Assembly: GCA_037439465.1 (NCBI GenBank)
Contig: JBBIVX010000011.1
Location: 1-64,000 of the forward strand
Direction of reading: 5' to 3'
Source of the DNA: Parasulfuritortus sp037439465
GTDB taxonomy: Bacteria; Pseudomonadota; Gammaproteobacteria; Burkholderiales; Thiobacillaceae
DNA: 64,000 nt
Part shown: positions 29,043-37,518 of the stretch, piece by piece
How positions within the stretch are numbered: position 1 is the stretch's first letter
How the letters are laid out: each line of letters begins with the position of its first letter
Notes under the pieces: generated by a model
Database searches by the model: none
Told to the model about the DNA's origin: nothing
Seen by the model: the letters and a program-made list of their open reading frames with translations, nothing else
Translations under genes and position numbers: made by a program

Positions 29043-29473
29043 GCTACAAGGCCCCAGTCTCGGTCCTGGTGGTCATCCATACCCCGGGTTTGCAGGTGCT
29101 GTTACTGGAGCGGGCCGATCACCCCGGTTGGTGGCAATCGGTGACCGGTAGCCAGGAGGCCGGTGAAAGTCTGCGCCAAACGGCCATCCGCGAGGTCGCC
29201 GAGGAGACCGGTCTTAACGCCGAGGCCTATTGCCTGGACGACTGGGGCGTGCAGAACGTCTACGAAATCTATGATTGCTACCGGCATCGCTACCCGCCCG
29301 GCACGACCCACAACACCGAACACGTCTTTGGGCTCCGGCTGCCCGTTCCCTTGCCGGTGACGCTGTCGCCGCAAGAGCATCTCCACTGGCAGTGGCGGCC
29401 CTGGCAGGAGGCCGCCGCCTTGTGTTTCTCCGCCAGCAATGCCGAAGCCATCCGGCGGCTCGCCTCCGGTTGA
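29039..29473 (+). CDS. nudB: Nudix hydrolase, NudB-like (dihydroneopterin triphosphate pyrophosphatase), probable CTG start
   Basis: 144 residues if read from CTG 29039, whose last two bases lie in the aspS stop (29040-29042). Read from there it begins SYKAPVSVLVVIHTPGLQVL, which matches the first strand of E. coli NudB. In-frame stops at 28997 exclude earlier starts, and the first conventional start, GTG 29069, would remove that strand. The Nudix box is present: GSQEAGESLRQTAIREVAEETG. It follows aspS as in other proteobacteria and would act in folate synthesis. The start codon is the uncertain part, not the family. Confidence 0.8.
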   Translation: MSYKAPVSVLVVIHTPGLQVLLLERADHPGWWQSVTGSQEAGESLRQTAIREVAEETGLNAEAYCLDDWGVQNVYEIYDCYRHRYPPGTTHNTEHVFGLRLPVPLPVTLSPQEHLHWQWRPWQEAAALCFSASNAEAIRRLASG

Positions 29474-29564
29474 GCCGGGCGGTGCTACAGTTTCCCCGCT
29501 ACCTGCCGATATATCCCTGGAGCCCGGGCCATGGCCTGGGCACTGGGAATACCGTGGAGGCATC

Positions 29565-29969
29565 ATGAAACGCATCGCCATCATCGTCGGGCTGCTGCCC
29601 TTGTTGGGGGGCTGCGACCAGATCAAGGATCGCCTGGGCCTGCCCGACCCCGCCCGGATCGAGGCGGAAGGCAACGCCATCGGCGGGGCCTGCCGGCACG
29701 CCGGCCGCGGGCTGGAGGATTGCTACCGTCTCAACGAGGAAGCCAGGAAGGCCGCCATCTACGCCGGTTGGAAGGAAATGAACGAGTACATGATGAAAAA
29801 CAACATGGAGGCCGTGCCGCCACAGGTCGCCGCAGGTGGCGAAGGTCCCACCCCGCACACCGTCAAAGAAGCCGCGGCCGACGCGACCGCCACCGGCGGC
29901 AAGGGTGAAAAGATGGCGGCAAACGAGCGTGGGCCGCAGGCCGAGGCCAAGACCAAAACCGCTCATTAG
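29565..29969 (+). CDS. Small predicted lipoprotein
   Basis: 134 residues from ATG 29565, after GTGGAGGCATC. A short hydrophobic leader ends in the lipobox LLGGC with Cys17 as the lipidation site. Mature part: helical, with two cysteines (GACRHAGRGLEDCYRLNEEA) that could form a disulfide, a WKEMNEYMMKNNMEAVPPQ segment, and a low-complexity alanine/glutamate/lysine tail. I do not recognise a family. The neighbouring EEP gene starts 30 bases downstream. A longer open frame upstream from 29439 lacks support. Confidence 0.75.
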   Translation: MKRIAIIVGLLPLLGGCDQIKDRLGLPDPARIEAEGNAIGGACRHAGRGLEDCYRLNEEARKAAIYAGWKEMNEYMMKNNMEAVPPQVAAGGEGPTPHTVKEAAADATATGGKGEKMAANERGPQAEAKTKTAH

Positions 29970-29999
29970 CCGCCGCCGCGGACACGCTACAATGGCAGT

Positions 30000-30758
30000 A
30001 TGAACCCGGTATTGAACGTCGCCAGTTACAACATCCACAAAGGGCTTTCCTTCTTCAACCGCCGCATGGTGGTGCATGAACTGCGCGACCGCCTTAAATC
30101 CCTGAATGCCGACATCGTGTTCCTGCAGGAGGTGCAGGGCCTGCACGCCCAGCGCGCGGACCAGTTCAGCGGTTGGCCGGATTTGCCGCAGCACGAATTC
30201 ATCGCCGATGGCATCTGGACCGACTACGCCTATGGCAAGAACGCTGTCTACGACCAGGGGCATCATGGCAACGCCATCCTGTCGCGCTACCCCATACGGC
30301 GCTGGGAGAATGTCGACATCTCGGCCCATGTGTTCGAAAGCCGGGGGCTGCTGCATTGCGAGCTGGAGGCTCCCGATCTGGATCAGCCCCTGCATGCCAT
30401 CTGCCTGCACCTCGCCCTCAACGAGACCGGCCGGCGCAAGCAGTTGGAACGGATCTCCAGACACATCCGCGAGCTGGTGCCGGACGGCGCCCCTCTTATC
30501 GTGGCCGGCGATTTCAACGACTGGCGGCAGCGGGCACCCCGCTACCTGGCGGATGAACTGGGTCTCACCGAGGCCTTCGAGACTTACCAGGGTCACAATG
30601 CACTGAGCTTCCCCGCCGTCCTGCCGCTGTTCGCCCTCGACCGTATCTATGTGCGTGGCTTCGAGGTGGCGTCGGCGCGCGTACTGCACGGCTCGTCCTG
30701 GCGGAAACTCTCTGATCACGCGGCCTTGACCGCCCAATTGAAGCCCGCCATGGCCTGA
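30000..30758 (+). CDS. Endonuclease/exonuclease/phosphatase family protein (YbhP-like)
   Basis: 252 residues, no signal peptide. The EEP fold shows LNVASYNIHKG (metal-site Asn), DIVFLQEVQG (metal-site Glu), a GHHGNAILSRYPI segment, VAGDFNDWR, and the final SDHAAL with the catalytic Asp-His. The family includes nucleases and phosphatases such as sphingomyelinase-like enzymes. The next gene, clsB, starts 7 bases later. The same EEP-clsB order (ybhP-clsB) occurs in E. coli, pointing to a role with phospholipids. Confidence 0.85.
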   Translation: MNPVLNVASYNIHKGLSFFNRRMVVHELRDRLKSLNADIVFLQEVQGLHAQRADQFSGWPDLPQHEFIADGIWTDYAYGKNAVYDQGHHGNAILSRYPIRRWENVDISAHVFESRGLLHCELEAPDLDQPLHAICLHLALNETGRRKQLERISRHIRELVPDGAPLIVAGDFNDWRQRAPRYLADELGLTEAFETYQGHNALSFPAVLPLFALDRIYVRGFEVASARVLHGSSWRKLSDHAALTAQLKPAMA

Positions 30759-30765
30759 TCTCGCC

Positions 30766-31920
30766 ATGACCTGGCGCGATGGCAACCGCATTACCCTGCT
30801 GGAAAATGGGGCCGAGTATTTCCCCGCGCTGATCGCCGCCATCGACCAGGCCCGGCAGGAAGTCCATCTCGAAAGCTACCTGTACGAACCCGATCGGGCC
30901 GGCCTGGCGCTGGCGGAGGCGCTCAAGCGCGCCGCCCGCCGGGGGGTGCGCGTCAAGGTGTTGTTGGACGGTTTTGGCGCGCGCGCCTTCCCCGCCGATC
31001 TGGCGCGGCAATTGCGGGCCGCGGGGGTGGCGCTGATGCACTATCGACCGGAAATCGGCCTTTTGCGCCTGCGTCGCTACCGTCTGCGGCGTTTGCATCG
31101 TAAGCTCGCGGTGGTGGACGGCCGCACCGCTTTTCTGGGTGGCATCAACGTCATCGATGATGGCAATGTCGCCGGTCACGCCGGCTTGCGCCGCGACTAT
31201 GCGGTGGCGCTGGAGGGCCCGGTGCTGGAGGACATACACGCCGCCGTGCGCCGGTTGTGGTGGCTGGTACGCTGGAGCCGGATCGGCCGCCGCCCACGCC
31301 GCTCCGCGTCGCTGCCGCCCGTCGTCGATTGGGCCGGCAATCAGCGCGCCGCCTTCCTGCAGCGCGACAACCTGCGCCATCGCCGTGCCATCGAGGAGGC
31401 TTATCTGGAGGCCATCGCCGCCGCGCGCTCGGAAATACTCATCGCCAATGCCTATTTCCTGCCCGGCCGGCGTTTTCGCCAGGCGCTGGTCGACGCGGCG
31501 CGGCGCGGGGTGAAGGTGGTGTTGTTCCTGCAGGGGCACACCGATCATCGTTTGTTTCAGGCGGTGGCGCGTGCGTTGTACCGCTATTTTCTGGAAAACG
31601 GCATCACCATTCACGAATACCATGCCAGCGAGCTGCATGCCAAGGTGGCAGTGATCGATGCCGACTGGGCCACGGTCGGGTCGAGCAACATCGATCCGTT
31701 CAGCCTGCTATTGGCGCGGGAGGCCAACATCTTCGTGCGTGACCGCCGCTTCGCCGAGCAGTTGCGCGATCGCCTCAGTCATGCCATTGCGGAAGGAGGG
31801 CGCGCCATCCAGCTCGGCGCTTGGCGGCATCTGCCCTGGTACCGCCGTCTGACTTCGTGGATGCTCTATGGACTGGTGCGGCTGTCGATGGGGCTGCTCG
31901 GCCTGGCCAGCCGCGAGTGA
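30766..31920 (+). CDS. clsB: Cardiolipin synthase B (phospholipase D superfamily)
   Basis: 384 residues with two HKD catalytic motifs: HRKLAVVDGRTAFLGGINV in the N-terminal half and ELHAKVAVIDADWATVGSSN in the C-terminal half. The N-terminus is GNRITLLENGAEYFPALIAA, typical of ClsB, and there is no N-terminal transmembrane pair as in ClsA. ClsB condenses phosphatidylglycerol or related lipids into cardiolipin at the inner membrane. A C-terminal amphipathic/hydrophobic end (LTSWMLYGLVRLSMGLLGLA) may anchor it. Pairing with the EEP gene supports the call. Confidence 0.83.
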   Translation: MTWRDGNRITLLENGAEYFPALIAAIDQARQEVHLESYLYEPDRAGLALAEALKRAARRGVRVKVLLDGFGARAFPADLARQLRAAGVALMHYRPEIGLLRLRRYRLRRLHRKLAVVDGRTAFLGGINVIDDGNVAGHAGLRRDYAVALEGPVLEDIHAAVRRLWWLVRWSRIGRRPRRSASLPPVVDWAGNQRAAFLQRDNLRHRRAIEEAYLEAIAAARSEILIANAYFLPGRRFRQALVDAARRGVKVVLFLQGHTDHRLFQAVARALYRYFLENGITIHEYHASELHAKVAVIDADWATVGSSNIDPFSLLLAREANIFVRDRRFAEQLRDRLSHAIAEGGRAIQLGAWRHLPWYRRLTSWMLYGLVRLSMGLLGLASRE

Positions 31921-31930
31921 CCGGCGCGGG

Positions 31931-32566
31931 CTAGGCCCGGCCGGCGCACAGCAGAAATACCGGGTAGGCACGTTCTCCGCCCGGCTGCGGCTTGATGATT
32001 TCGAAGACGGTGCGAAAGCGGATACCGGAAAAGCCGGCATGAGCGGCCAGGGCCGTCAGTTCGGCGCGGTCGAAGCCGTGATGGACGTCGAATTCTAGGC
32101 CGTGGAAGGAGCCATCCTCGCGGTCGAGGTCGGCGATGCACAAGTGGCCACCGGGATTGAGCAGGGTATGGAAGGCCTTGAGTATGGCCGCCGTGTCCGG
32201 GATGTGGTGCAGGGTCATCGCCGAATAGATCAGGTCGTAACGCTCCGTGGGCAGCGGCTCGGCGGTCAGGTCGGCCTGACGCACCGTCATGTTGGCGACG
32301 TGTTCGGCGGTGATCTTCTCGCGCAGAACGTCGAGCATCCCGGCCGAGCTGTCCTTGAGAGTGATGTGGCCGAGCTCGTCCTTCAGGGGAAAGCTGAGCA
32401 GGCCGGTGCCGCAGCCATAATCGAGCGCGGCCATCGTCTTGTCCAGGCGGATCTCGGCGCGGATGGCCTGGGCGATTTTCTCCGCCCGTTCGCGAAAGAG
32501 CGGATTGGCGTCCCAGGCGCGTGCCTGGCTGTCGAAATGGGCGGCGTCGAGGCGGGCCTGGCTCAT
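31931..32566 (-). CDS. Class I SAM-dependent methyltransferase
   Basis: 211 residues. Motif I is AALDYGCGTGLLSFPL, with an acidic post-I position, and YDLIYSAMTLHHIPDTAAIL is a typical motif IV/post-methylation region. The HPGFDRAEL-like segment HHGFDRAELTALAAHAGF belongs to the C-terminal helix. The product is probably a small-molecule methyltransferase of the UbiE/Coq5-like fold, but the substrate cannot be read. Its ATG overlaps the stop of the upstream HerA-like ATPase gene by 4 bases, so the two are coupled. Convergent with clsB. Confidence 0.8.
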   Translation of the reverse strand: MSQARLDAAHFDSQARAWDANPLFRERAEKIAQAIRAEIRLDKTMAALDYGCGTGLLSFPLKDELGHITLKDSSAGMLDVLREKITAEHVANMTVRQADLTAEPLPTERYDLIYSAMTLHHIPDTAAILKAFHTLLNPGGHLCIADLDREDGSFHGLEFDVHHGFDRAELTALAAHAGFSGIRFRTVFEIIKPQPGGERAYPVFLLCAGRA

Positions 32567-34077
32567 CGCCGGCCGCCCAGTATGGAGCCGAGCACGCCCC
32601 GGATGATGGCGCGGCCCACCTGGCTGCCGACGGAACGTGCGGCGCTCTTGGCCAGCGCCTCCACCATACCTTCACGGCGGCGGCCGCCGGCGCCTACGCT
32701 ACCGCCCAGGAGGTCGCCGAGAATCCCCCCCGATGACGACTGCGCTTCCGCCTTGGCCTGGGCCTCTGCCTGGGCAGCGGCCGCTTCCTGCGCCGCCGCC
32801 GCTTCCGTGCGTGTCTTGATGACCTCGTAGGCCGATTCCCGATCGACTGCTTTTTCATAGACGCCGGCCACCAGCGAGCTTTGGATCAGTTGTCGGCGCT
32901 GGTTGTCGTCGATGGGGCCGATCTGGCCCTGCGGCGGCACGATGAAGGCGCGTTCCACCACCCCCGGCCGGCCCTTTTCGTCGAGTAAGGAGACCAGGGC
33001 CTCGCCCACACCCAGTTCGGTGATGGCCGCCTCCTCGTCCAGTTTGTCGTTGTCGCGCATGGTCTCGGCGGCGGCCTTCACCGCTTTCTGATCGCGTGGG
33101 CTGAAGGCGCGCAGGGCGTGCTGCACGCGGTTGCCGAGCTGCGACAGCACCTTGTCCGGCACGTCGGCCGGGTTTTGCGTCACGAAGTAGACGCCGATCC
33201 CTTTGGAGCGGATCAACCTGACTACTTGCTCGATCTTGTCGATGAGGGCGTCGGGCGCGTCGCTGAAGAGCAGATGCGCCTCGTCGAAGAAGAACACCAG
33301 CTTGGGTTTGTCGAGGTCGCCGACCTCGGGCAGATTCTCATAGAGTTCGGAAAGCAGCCACAGTAGCAGGGTGCCGTACATCTTCGGTGCCTGCATCAGG
33401 CGGTCGGCAGCGAGTATGTTGATGATGCCCTTGCCGCGTTCAACCTGCATCAGGTCGGCGATATTGAGCATGGGTTCACCGAATATCTTCTCGCCGCCCT
33501 GCGATTCCAGGGCCAGCAGGCCGCGCTGGATGGCGCCCACGCTGGCGGTGGAGATGTTGCCGTATTCCGTGGTGAAGTCCTTGGCGTGGTCGCCGACGAA
33601 TTGCAGCATGGCACGCAGGTCTTTCAGGTCGAGCAGCAACAGGGCGTTGTCGTCCGCCACCTTGAACACCAGGTTGAGCACCCCGGCCTGGGTGTCATTC
33701 AGTTCCAGCATGCGCGCGAGCAGCAGTGGCCCCATGTCGGAGACGGTGGCGCGAACCGGATGGCCCTGTTCGCCAAAGGGATCCCAGAGCGTGACCGGAT
33801 GGCCTACGTATTGGTGATCGGCCAGCCCCAGTTTCTGCACCCGTTCCACCACCTTGGGGTTGCTGCCGCCCGCTTGCGAAATGCCGGACAGGTCGCCCTT
33901 CACGTCGGACATGAAGCAAGGCACGCCGATATTGGAGAAATGCTCGGCCAGCGTCTGCAGCGTCACCGTCTTGCCGGTGCCGGTGGCGCCGGTGATGAGG
34001 CCGTGGCGGTTGGCCATTTGCGGCAGCAGAAAGAGTTCGGCGTGGTCGTTCTTGGCGATGAGCAGGGGATCTGACAT
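32563..34077 (-). CDS. HerA-like ATPase, DUF853 family (YjgR-like)
   Basis: 504 residues from ATG 34077; the open frame extends further upstream but without DUF853-like sequence. MSDPLLIAKNDHAELFLLPQ is the family start, Walker A is ITGATGTGKTVTLQ, and Walker B LVFFFDEAHLLFSDAP. The tail ends with an alanine/glutamine-rich coiled region (AAAAQEAAAAQAEAQAKAE) and a glycine/arginine-rich end. The family resembles HerA/FtsK DNA pumps; a cellular role is not established. It shares an operon with the methyltransferase gene. Confidence 0.87.
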   Translation of the reverse strand: MSDPLLIAKNDHAELFLLPQMANRHGLITGATGTGKTVTLQTLAEHFSNIGVPCFMSDVKGDLSGISQAGGSNPKVVERVQKLGLADHQYVGHPVTLWDPFGEQGHPVRATVSDMGPLLLARMLELNDTQAGVLNLVFKVADDNALLLLDLKDLRAMLQFVGDHAKDFTTEYGNISTASVGAIQRGLLALESQGGEKIFGEPMLNIADLMQVERGKGIINILAADRLMQAPKMYGTLLLWLLSELYENLPEVGDLDKPKLVFFFDEAHLLFSDAPDALIDKIEQVVRLIRSKGIGVYFVTQNPADVPDKVLSQLGNRVQHALRAFSPRDQKAVKAAAETMRDNDKLDEEAAITELGVGEALVSLLDEKGRPGVVERAFIVPPQGQIGPIDDNQRRQLIQSSLVAGVYEKAVDRESAYEVIKTRTEAAAAQEAAAAQAEAQAKAEAQSSSGGILGDLLGGSVGAGGRRREGMVEALAKSAARSVGSQVGRAIIRGVLGSILGGRR

Positions 34078-34225
34078 TGTGGCCTCCAGGGGTTGCCGGA
34101 TGATTATCCGCGTAATTCTACGGGGGATGGCGGGGAAGGGAATAGGCCGGGTGCACCAGCACTCCGGCATTGGGTTTATCCTGTGCGCCGCCGGACTTTT
34201 TCGCGGCAGATCGATAAGGATGAAG

Positions 34226-34822
34226 ATGAAGAACATGAAGCGATGGTTCGCCGTGCGTGCCGTGCTGCTGATGCTATCCCCGACCTTGGCCTGGGCGGCG
34301 GAGTATGGACAGATATCGGCGGCGCGCAGCACGGTCACCTTCGTTTCCCGGCAGATGGGGGTGCCGGTGCCGGGCGCATTCAAGCGCCTGGCTGCCCGTT
34401 TGTCCTTCGATCCGGCCCGGCCGCAGGCCGCGCGCGCCGCCGTCGACATGGACCTTGCCAGCATCGAGGTCGGCTCGCGCGAGGCCTATGACGAGGTGGT
34501 GGGGAAGAACTGGTTCAATGTCCGTCAGTTTCCTCAGGCCCATTTCGAAGTCGCCGCGGTGCGCGCCTTGGGCGGCAACCGCTATGCAGCGCGCGGCACG
34601 ATGACGATCAAGGGCCGTAGCCGCGAGGTGGTGGCACCGTTTACGTTCACGGTCAGCGGCAGGGACGGCGTGTTCGCCGGTGGCTTTGTCCTGAAACGGC
34701 TGGAATTCGGCATCGGCGAGGGGCCCTGGGGCGACCCTGGCACCGTCGCCGATGAGGTCGAAGTCAAGTTTCATCTGGTGGCGAGTGAAGTCGTCCCGAC
34801 CGGGCCGGCCAGAACACGCTGA
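34226..34822 (+). CDS. YceI-family periplasmic protein 1
   Basis: 198 residues from ATG 34226, five bases after AAGGA; other ATGs at 34220 and 34235 are possible. The signal peptide ends near PTLAWA. The mature part has the YceI beta-barrel pattern with FNVRQFPQAHFEVAAVRALG and AARGTMTIKGRSREVVAPFTF. YceI proteins bind isoprenoid lipids in a hydrophobic pocket. It is followed by a second YceI gene after 11 bases. The ligand is not known; isoprenoid quinone binding is family knowledge only. Confidence 0.85.
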   Translation: MKNMKRWFAVRAVLLMLSPTLAWAAEYGQISAARSTVTFVSRQMGVPVPGAFKRLAARLSFDPARPQAARAAVDMDLASIEVGSREAYDEVVGKNWFNVRQFPQAHFEVAAVRALGGNRYAARGTMTIKGRSREVVAPFTFTVSGRDGVFAGGFVLKRLEFGIGEGPWGDPGTVADEVEVKFHLVASEVVPTGPARTR

Positions 34823-34833
34823 ATGAGGCCAAC

Positions 34834-35409
34834 GTGGAGACCTTCTTGAAACGCACCCCCATCATCCTGTGGCTTGCCTTGGCCGCCGTGCCGGCGCTTG
34901 CCGCCGACCGTTACCGCATCGACCCCCGCCACACCTATCCCTTTTTCGCAGTCAACCACATGGGCTTCTCCATGCAACGTGGCCGCTTCAACGGCGCCAC
35001 CGGCAAGATCATGCTCGACGCCGTGGCGCAGACCGGCCATATAGAGGTGAGTATCGATACCGCCACGATAGACATGGGACTCGACGACTGGGACAAACAC
35101 ATGCGGGGACCGGACTTCTTCAATGTGGCGGCTTTTCCGACCATGACCTACAGCGCCGACCGTATCACCTTCGATGGTGATCGGCCTGTGGCCGCCGAGG
35201 GGACGTTGACCCTGCTTGGCGCCAGCCGGCCGGTGGCGCTCAACATCGCCGATTTCCGCTGCGGTTTTCATCTGTTGATCCTGAAGACGGTGTGTGGTGC
35301 CGAGGTCAGCGCCAAACTCCGGCGCTCCGAGTTCGGCATGAACAAATACCTGCCGATGGTGGGCGACGACATCCACATCATCATCCCGGTGGAGGCCATC
35401 AGGGAGTGA
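34834..35409 (+). CDS. YceI-family periplasmic protein 2
   Basis: 191 residues starting at GTG 34834, signal peptide ending near VPALA. YRIDPRHTYPFFAVNHMGFS is the canonical YceI start of the mature protein, with FFNVAAFPTMTYSADRITFD and AEGTLTLLGASRPVALNIAD. Two cysteines (FRCGFHLLILKTVCG) may pair. It has diverged from YceI protein 1, so this is an old tandem pair and not a recent duplication. Confidence 0.88.
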   Translation: METFLKRTPIILWLALAAVPALAADRYRIDPRHTYPFFAVNHMGFSMQRGRFNGATGKIMLDAVAQTGHIEVSIDTATIDMGLDDWDKHMRGPDFFNVAAFPTMTYSADRITFDGDRPVAAEGTLTLLGASRPVALNIADFRCGFHLLILKTVCGAEVSAKLRRSEFGMNKYLPMVGDDIHIIIPVEAIRE

Positions 35410-35445
35410 GGCCGTCGCGGCGCTGGGCGGGGGATAATCGGTGAC

Positions 35446-37440
35446 ATGAGCGCAGTCATTCCCAGCCATGAATTCAATGCCTTGCGCACCCTGCTCGACA
35501 GCGGCCGTTACGCCGACCTGGAGAAGGCCGCGCGTGCGCTGAGCGGGCGTTATCCGGAGGATGGACGCGGCTGGCAGATGCTGGGGGTGTCGTTCCTGGC
35601 GCGGGGCGCGCCGGCCCAGGCCCTGCCGCCGCTCGGCCGCGCCGCCGAACTCATGCCGGACAACCCGGCCATCTGGGACAACCTGGGGCTGACCCGGTTT
35701 CGCTGCAAGGACTACGCTGGGGCGGACGCCTGCTTTCAGCGCAGCACGCGCTTGCAGCCCGATCGCCTGACCGCCTGGGTCAACTGGTCGGCCAGCGCCT
35801 GCGCGGCAGGAGAGGCGCTGGCCGCGGAACACCATGCCCGCGAGGCATTGCGCCTGGCCCCCAGGCTTGCGGACGGTTGGCTCAATCTGGGTAACGCCTT
35901 GGCCGATCAGGATCGTTGGCCGGAGGCTGCGGCCGCCTACCGGCAGTGCCTGGCCCTGCGGCCGGATTGGAGCGAGGCCGAACTCAGCCTGGGCATGCTT
36001 CTGGACAAGCAGGGACAGTTGGCGCAGGCCATGGACCTGTTCACCAAGGCGGCCCGCGCTTCCCCCGCCGATTGGCGCATCCACGCGAACCTGGGCAAGG
36101 TCCATTCGGCTCTGGGCCGCTCTGAGCAGGCCACCGCCAGTTACCGCCGGGCGGTGCAATGCGAGCCTGACGCGCTGGAGGCGCATAGCGGCCTGTTGTT
36201 TCTGCGGCTCTACGAAGAGGGGGCGGATAGCGGCGATGTGTTCGCCGACCATTGCGCCTTCGGGCGTTATCTGGAGGCACGTCAGCCGCTCCGGCGCCGT
36301 GCTCACGACACTGTCCGGGAGGCGTCGCGCCGGCTGCGGGTCGGTTTCGTCTCCGGTGATTTTCGCGAGCACGCGGTCGCCCATTTCTTCGAGCCCTGCC
36401 TCGCCCATTTCGATCGCCGGCAGTTGGATATCGTTCTCTATTCCAGCCATCCTGTGGAAGATGCCGTTTCCGAGCGGTTGCGTGCTAACGCCGACGCCTG
36501 GGTCAAGGTCGCAAGGATGAGCGACGATGGCCTGGCGGCCCGGATCGGGGCGGACGGCATCGACATCCTGGTCGATCTGGCGGGGCATTCGTCCTACAAC
36601 CGCCTGCCGGTATTTGCCATGAGACCGGCGCCGGTACAGGTTTCATGGCTGGGTTACCCGGCCACCACGGGCCTGTCCACCATCGACTACCGGCCGGTCT
36701 ATCTGGCCGCCGCGCCAGCGGGAATGCTGGACGATCAGTTCGTCGAGAAGCTGGTCTACCTGCCTTGCGGCCCTTCTTTCCGGCATCCGCCCGAGGCGCC
36801 GGCCGTCGGCCCGTTGCCGGCCCTGCGCCGGGGGGGTGTCACCTTTGCCAGCCTGAACCGCTCCAACAAACTGGGGGACGCCGTCATTTGCGCCTGGGGC
36901 CGTATACTGGCCGCCATGCCGAGTGCCCGCCTGCTGATCGGCGCGGTGGGCGAAGCGGCGGTGCGCGACGACCTCCTGGTGCGATTCGGCCGGCTGGGCA
37001 TCGGTGCCGACAGGCTCGATTTCCGGCCCCGTCTGCCCATGCGCGACTACCTCGCCCTGCACAACGAAATCGACATCCTGCTGGATACCTTTCCCTTCTC
37101 CGGCCTCACCACGTCCGAGCATGCGCTCTGGATGGGTGTGCCGGTGCTGACCCTGGCCGGCGATGCCTTGGTCAAGCGCCAGGGGGCGGCAGTCATGGAG
37201 CCTATCGGCCTGGCGGACTGGGTGACGGCCAACGAGGAGGAATATGTGGCCAGGGCCGTGGCCGCCGCCGCCGACGTGCCCGGCCTTGCCAACCTGCGCC
37301 GCAGTCTGCGCGATCGCCTGCAACAGTGCCCGGCCGTGCAACCCGCCGCCGAGGCACGCTGCCTGGAGGCGGCTTTCCGTGAGATGTGGCGGCGCTGGTG
37401 TGCGGGCCTGCCCCCGGAAAGCTTCACCGTCACCCTCTGA
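35446..37440 (+). CDS. TPR protein with O-GlcNAc transferase-like (GT41) catalytic domain
   Basis: 664 residues. The N-terminal about 260 residues are tetratricopeptide repeats (for example PDNPAIWDNLGLTRFRCKDY, WLNLGNALADQDRWPEAAAA). The C-terminal half has RVGFVSGDFREHAVAHFFEP, ILVDLAGHSSYNRLPVFAMR, PVQVSWLGYPATTGLSTIDY, then LDTFPFSGLTTSEHALWMGV, matching the SPINDLY/OGT family. Such enzymes transfer a sugar from a nucleotide donor to Ser/Thr of proteins; bacterial acceptors are mostly unknown, and some act on cell-surface proteins or flagellin. No adjacent acceptor is obvious. Cytoplasmic, no signal peptide. Confidence 0.87.
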   Translation: MSAVIPSHEFNALRTLLDSGRYADLEKAARALSGRYPEDGRGWQMLGVSFLARGAPAQALPPLGRAAELMPDNPAIWDNLGLTRFRCKDYAGADACFQRSTRLQPDRLTAWVNWSASACAAGEALAAEHHAREALRLAPRLADGWLNLGNALADQDRWPEAAAAYRQCLALRPDWSEAELSLGMLLDKQGQLAQAMDLFTKAARASPADWRIHANLGKVHSALGRSEQATASYRRAVQCEPDALEAHSGLLFLRLYEEGADSGDVFADHCAFGRYLEARQPLRRRAHDTVREASRRLRVGFVSGDFREHAVAHFFEPCLAHFDRRQLDIVLYSSHPVEDAVSERLRANADAWVKVARMSDDGLAARIGADGIDILVDLAGHSSYNRLPVFAMRPAPVQVSWLGYPATTGLSTIDYRPVYLAAAPAGMLDDQFVEKLVYLPCGPSFRHPPEAPAVGPLPALRRGGVTFASLNRSNKLGDAVICAWGRILAAMPSARLLIGAVGEAAVRDDLLVRFGRLGIGADRLDFRPRLPMRDYLALHNEIDILLDTFPFSGLTTSEHALWMGVPVLTLAGDALVKRQGAAVMEPIGLADWVTANEEEYVARAVAAAADVPGLANLRRSLRDRLQQCPAVQPAAEARCLEAAFREMWRRWCAGLPPESFTVTL

Positions 37441-37518
37441 AGCGGTCGGCGCCGGGCGGGACCGATGACCGGATATACGGTTAAAATGCGCCATTATTCA
37501 CGAATCTGATCGAGCATC

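Noticed and set aside
34078..34464. Upstream extension of the HerA-like ATPase frame
   Set aside because: Family start MSDPLLI is at 34077; the extension runs antisense to a YceI gene.
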